A DNA stretch of 23,199 nt from the NCBI GenBank assembly GCA_029242825.1, contig JAQWTF010000086.1, positions 1-23,199 of the forward strand. The letters are read 5' to 3'. Shown here piece after piece: positions 21,272 to 23,199 of this stretch. The position numbers and the translations under genes are program-made. The DNA comes from MAG-120531 sp029242825. GTDB taxonomy: Bacteria; Bacteroidota; Bacteroidia; Flavobacteriales; Flavobacteriaceae. The notes under the pieces were generated by a model, which saw only the letters and a list, made by a program, of their open reading frames with translations, was not told the origin of the DNA and ran no database searches. How positions within the stretch are numbered: position 1 is the stretch's first letter; each line of letters starts with the position of its first letter.

Positions 21272-23173
21272 CTAAAATTTATATCTCACAAAACCTTCCA
21301 TGGCTTCGTACTCTGCTAGCCCCAAGGCATTGTATTTTTTGGCAGTTTCCCTGTTGCGATCTTCTGCCCTTTGCCAAAATTCTCTTTCATCACTTCCGGG
21401 AAACATGGCGGCATCTTTTTGTGATTGGTGTTTAAAAATGGCATTTCTCTTTCTAATCATATCTTTTGGACCAATGGGTATGGCCATTTCCATATCTGCA
21501 ATATCCCATTCTTGCCAGGCACCCCGGTAGAGCCACACATAGCAATCTTTAATCCATGCTACTTTATCTGCAACCAGTTTGTCTATGGTGGCAAAAATAA
21601 TATCTAAACACACCCTATGTGTTCCGTGTGGGTCAGATAAGTCTCCTGCTGCAAATATTTGCTGAGGTTTTATGCGATTTAAAAGGTCGTAGGTGAGGGC
21701 AATATCTTCCTCTGAATAAGGATTCTTCTTTACCGTTCCTGTTTCATAAAAGGGCAGATTTTGAAAATGGGCGTTTGCTTCTTGAACCCCACAATAGCGA
21801 CAAGCCGCCATAGCTTCTCCTTTACGAATGAGGCCCTTGAATTTCTGAATAATTGGTTGGTCTACCTCTCCTGGAGATTTGTTACTCAAAAAAGTTTTTA
21901 CCTCTTGAAACTGTATTTGAAGTGCGTCATTGTCTTCTTGAATGTCTGTGGCAAAATCTAAAAAACGGATCACTTCGTCGTCAAAAACAGCAATGTTTCC
22001 AGAAGTCTGATAGGCCACATGTACTTCATGTCCTTGGTCTACTAACCTGATTAGGGTACCTCCCATGGAAATTACGTCGTCGTCCGGATGTGGGCTAAAA
22101 ATAATAGATTTCTTGGGAAATGGATTGGCGCGTTCTGGTCTCTTTGTGTCATCGGCCTGGGGTTTACCTCCAGGCCAACCAGTAATGGTCTGTTGTAACT
22201 GATTGAATATTTTTACATTGAGTTCCTCTGCACTTCCAATTTCTGCAATGAGGCTACCCATTCCGTATTCACTATAGTCTTCATTGGTGAGTTTTAATAC
22301 GGCTTTATTTCTGGTTTCAGACAACCATATGGTCGCTTTTTTAATGAGTCCCTCTGTCCAATCACAATCTCCTACAAGCCATGGCGTAGCTTCTCTGGTA
22401 AGGCTTGTAGCGGCAGCCCTATCTATTATAAAATCACAATTTTGATGGTTCTGTAAAAATGTGGCAGGGACAGATTCCTGGATGGGGCCTTCAACAGCTT
22501 GTTTAATAATATTGGCCTTTCCTTCTCCCCATGCCATTAATATAATTCTTTTGGCGCCCATAATGGTTCCTACGCCCATAGTAATGGCTTTGGAAGGTAC
22601 ATTTTCTTTACCAAAAAAGTCACTGGCCGCGTCTAATCGAGTGATCCTGTCCAGGCGCACCAGACGGGTTTTACTCTTAAGAGAAGACCCAGGTTCGTTA
22701 AAGCCTATATGTCCTGTTCTTCCAATCCCTAGAATTTGAATGTCAATACCGCCTGCATCTATAATTTTTTTCTCGTAATTCTGGCAATAAGCCCTGACAG
22801 ATTCTTTATTTTGCTGTCCGTCAGGAATGTTAATTTGATGGGCAGGAATGTCTAAATGATCAAATAGATGTTCGCGCATGAAGCGCACATAGGAATGTAT
22901 GGATTCCGAATGCATGGGGAAGTATTCATCCAGATTAAAGCTAATGACATTAGAAAAACTCACCCCTTGTTCTTTGTGTGCTTGAACCAAGTAATCATAG
23001 ACTTTAATAGGGGTAGACCCTGTAGCAAGTCCTAAGACCATTTTCTTTCCTTCCTTTTGTCTTTGGCTGACTAATGATATAATTTCTTGGGCCACATAAT
23101 AGGAGGCTTCTTGAGAATTTTCGTGAATAATGGTATTTATTCTTTCAAACTTTTTTTGTTCTTCCTCGACCAT
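21272..23173 (-). CDS. nagB: Glucosamine-6-phosphate deaminase fused to PIG-L/LmbE-type deacetylase
   Basis: A 633-residue, two-domain protein. Residues about 15-270 are a NagB deaminase, which converts glucosamine-6-P to fructose-6-P and ammonia: A-T-G-S-T-P (50-55), S-F-N-L-D-E-Y (78-84, with general base D82) and G-I-G-R-T-G-H-I-G-F-N-E-P (149-161). In E. coli NagB the last reads NDGHIAFNEP; here Thr153 replaces the aspartate, while His155 and Glu160 are kept. From about 355 a PIG-L/LmbE domain follows: S-P-H-P-D-D-D (360-366) and D-P-H-G-T-H-R (514-520) should hold zinc (H362, D365 and a His at 516 or 519). C-R-Y-C (458-461) is an extra possible metal pair. The domain could deacetylate an N-acetylamino sugar and feed the deaminase; this is inference. 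Only 26 bases of upstream sequence are in the window. Confidence 0.92.
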   Translation of the reverse strand: MVEEEQKKFERINTIIHENSQEASYYVAQEIISLVSQRQKEGKKMVLGLATGSTPIKVYDYLVQAHKEQGVSFSNVISFNLDEYFPMHSESIHSYVRFMREHLFDHLDIPAHQINIPDGQQNKESVRAYCQNYEKKIIDAGGIDIQILGIGRTGHIGFNEPGSSLKSKTRLVRLDRITRLDAASDFFGKENVPSKAITMGVGTIMGAKRIILMAWGEGKANIIKQAVEGPIQESVPATFLQNHQNCDFIIDRAAATSLTREATPWLVGDCDWTEGLIKKATIWLSETRNKAVLKLTNEDYSEYGMGSLIAEIGSAEELNVKIFNQLQQTITGWPGGKPQADDTKRPERANPFPKKSIIFSPHPDDDVISMGGTLIRLVDQGHEVHVAYQTSGNIAVFDDEVIRFLDFATDIQEDNDALQIQFQEVKTFLSNKSPGEVDQPIIQKFKGLIRKGEAMAACRYCGVQEANAHFQNLPFYETGTVKKNPYSEEDIALTYDLLNRIKPQQIFAAGDLSDPHGTHRVCLDIIFATIDKLVADKVAWIKDCYVWLYRGAWQEWDIADMEMAIPIGPKDMIRKRNAIFKHQSQKDAAMFPGSDEREFWQRAEDRNRETAKKYNALGLAEYEAMEGFVRYKF

Positions 23174-23199
23174 TTTAAATTTGGTTGGTTACTTTAGAC

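Overview
The window looks like chromosomal DNA of a marine-type member of the Flavobacteriaceae (Bacteroidota). The evidence is the low G+C content, near absence of Shine-Dalgarno sequences, promoter boxes of the Bacteroidetes type (TAnnTTTG), and several lineage-typical proteins: a very long signal peptidase I, a NagB fused to a PIG-L deacetylase, DUF6122, DUF5683, WbqC and a two-subunit methylmalonyl-CoA mutase. I saw no phage, IS element, CRISPR array, tRNA or rRNA. It is a dense core-genome region; the longest stretch without a gene is about 210 bases (2993-3203).

Left part. A minus-strand operon runs recF, a small lipoprotein, then a DUF721/DciA-like protein cut by the window edge. It is divergent from a plus-strand pair (TPR membrane protein, ribH). 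After a short regulatory gap comes a plus-strand operon: a 98-residue membrane protein, mutL, two different rhomboid proteases and a membrane-anchored endonuclease/exonuclease/phosphatase protein. Three plus-strand junctions are TAATG stop/start overlaps, which suggests translational coupling.

Middle. The plus-strand operon meets, 3' end to 3' end with a 9-base overlap, a long minus-strand operon: parA, parB, DUF5683 protein, dapB, lepB, wbqC-like, DUF6122. It combines chromosome segregation, lysine/diaminopimelate synthesis, protein export and envelope functions. Next to it is a second minus-strand operon: udk, an FtsB/DivIC-like division protein, and the small and large subunits of methylmalonyl-CoA mutase.

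Right part. Three minus-strand genes look like a peptidoglycan amino-sugar recycling group: a NagB-PIG-L fusion, a strong hairpin terminator, a GHL10-family lipoprotein hydrolase, and anmK. AnmK would make MurNAc-6-P from anhydroMurNAc; the fusion protein could deacetylate and deaminate the downstream amino sugar; and the GHL10 lipoprotein belongs to the family of the E. coli denuded-glycan hydrolase DigH.

No wholly new system stands out. The best leads are the apparent loss of the MutL endonuclease site, the altered active-site loop of the NagB-PIG-L fusion with its recycling neighbours, the large insertion in LepB, and the unexplained small membrane proteins (98-residue protein, DUF6122).
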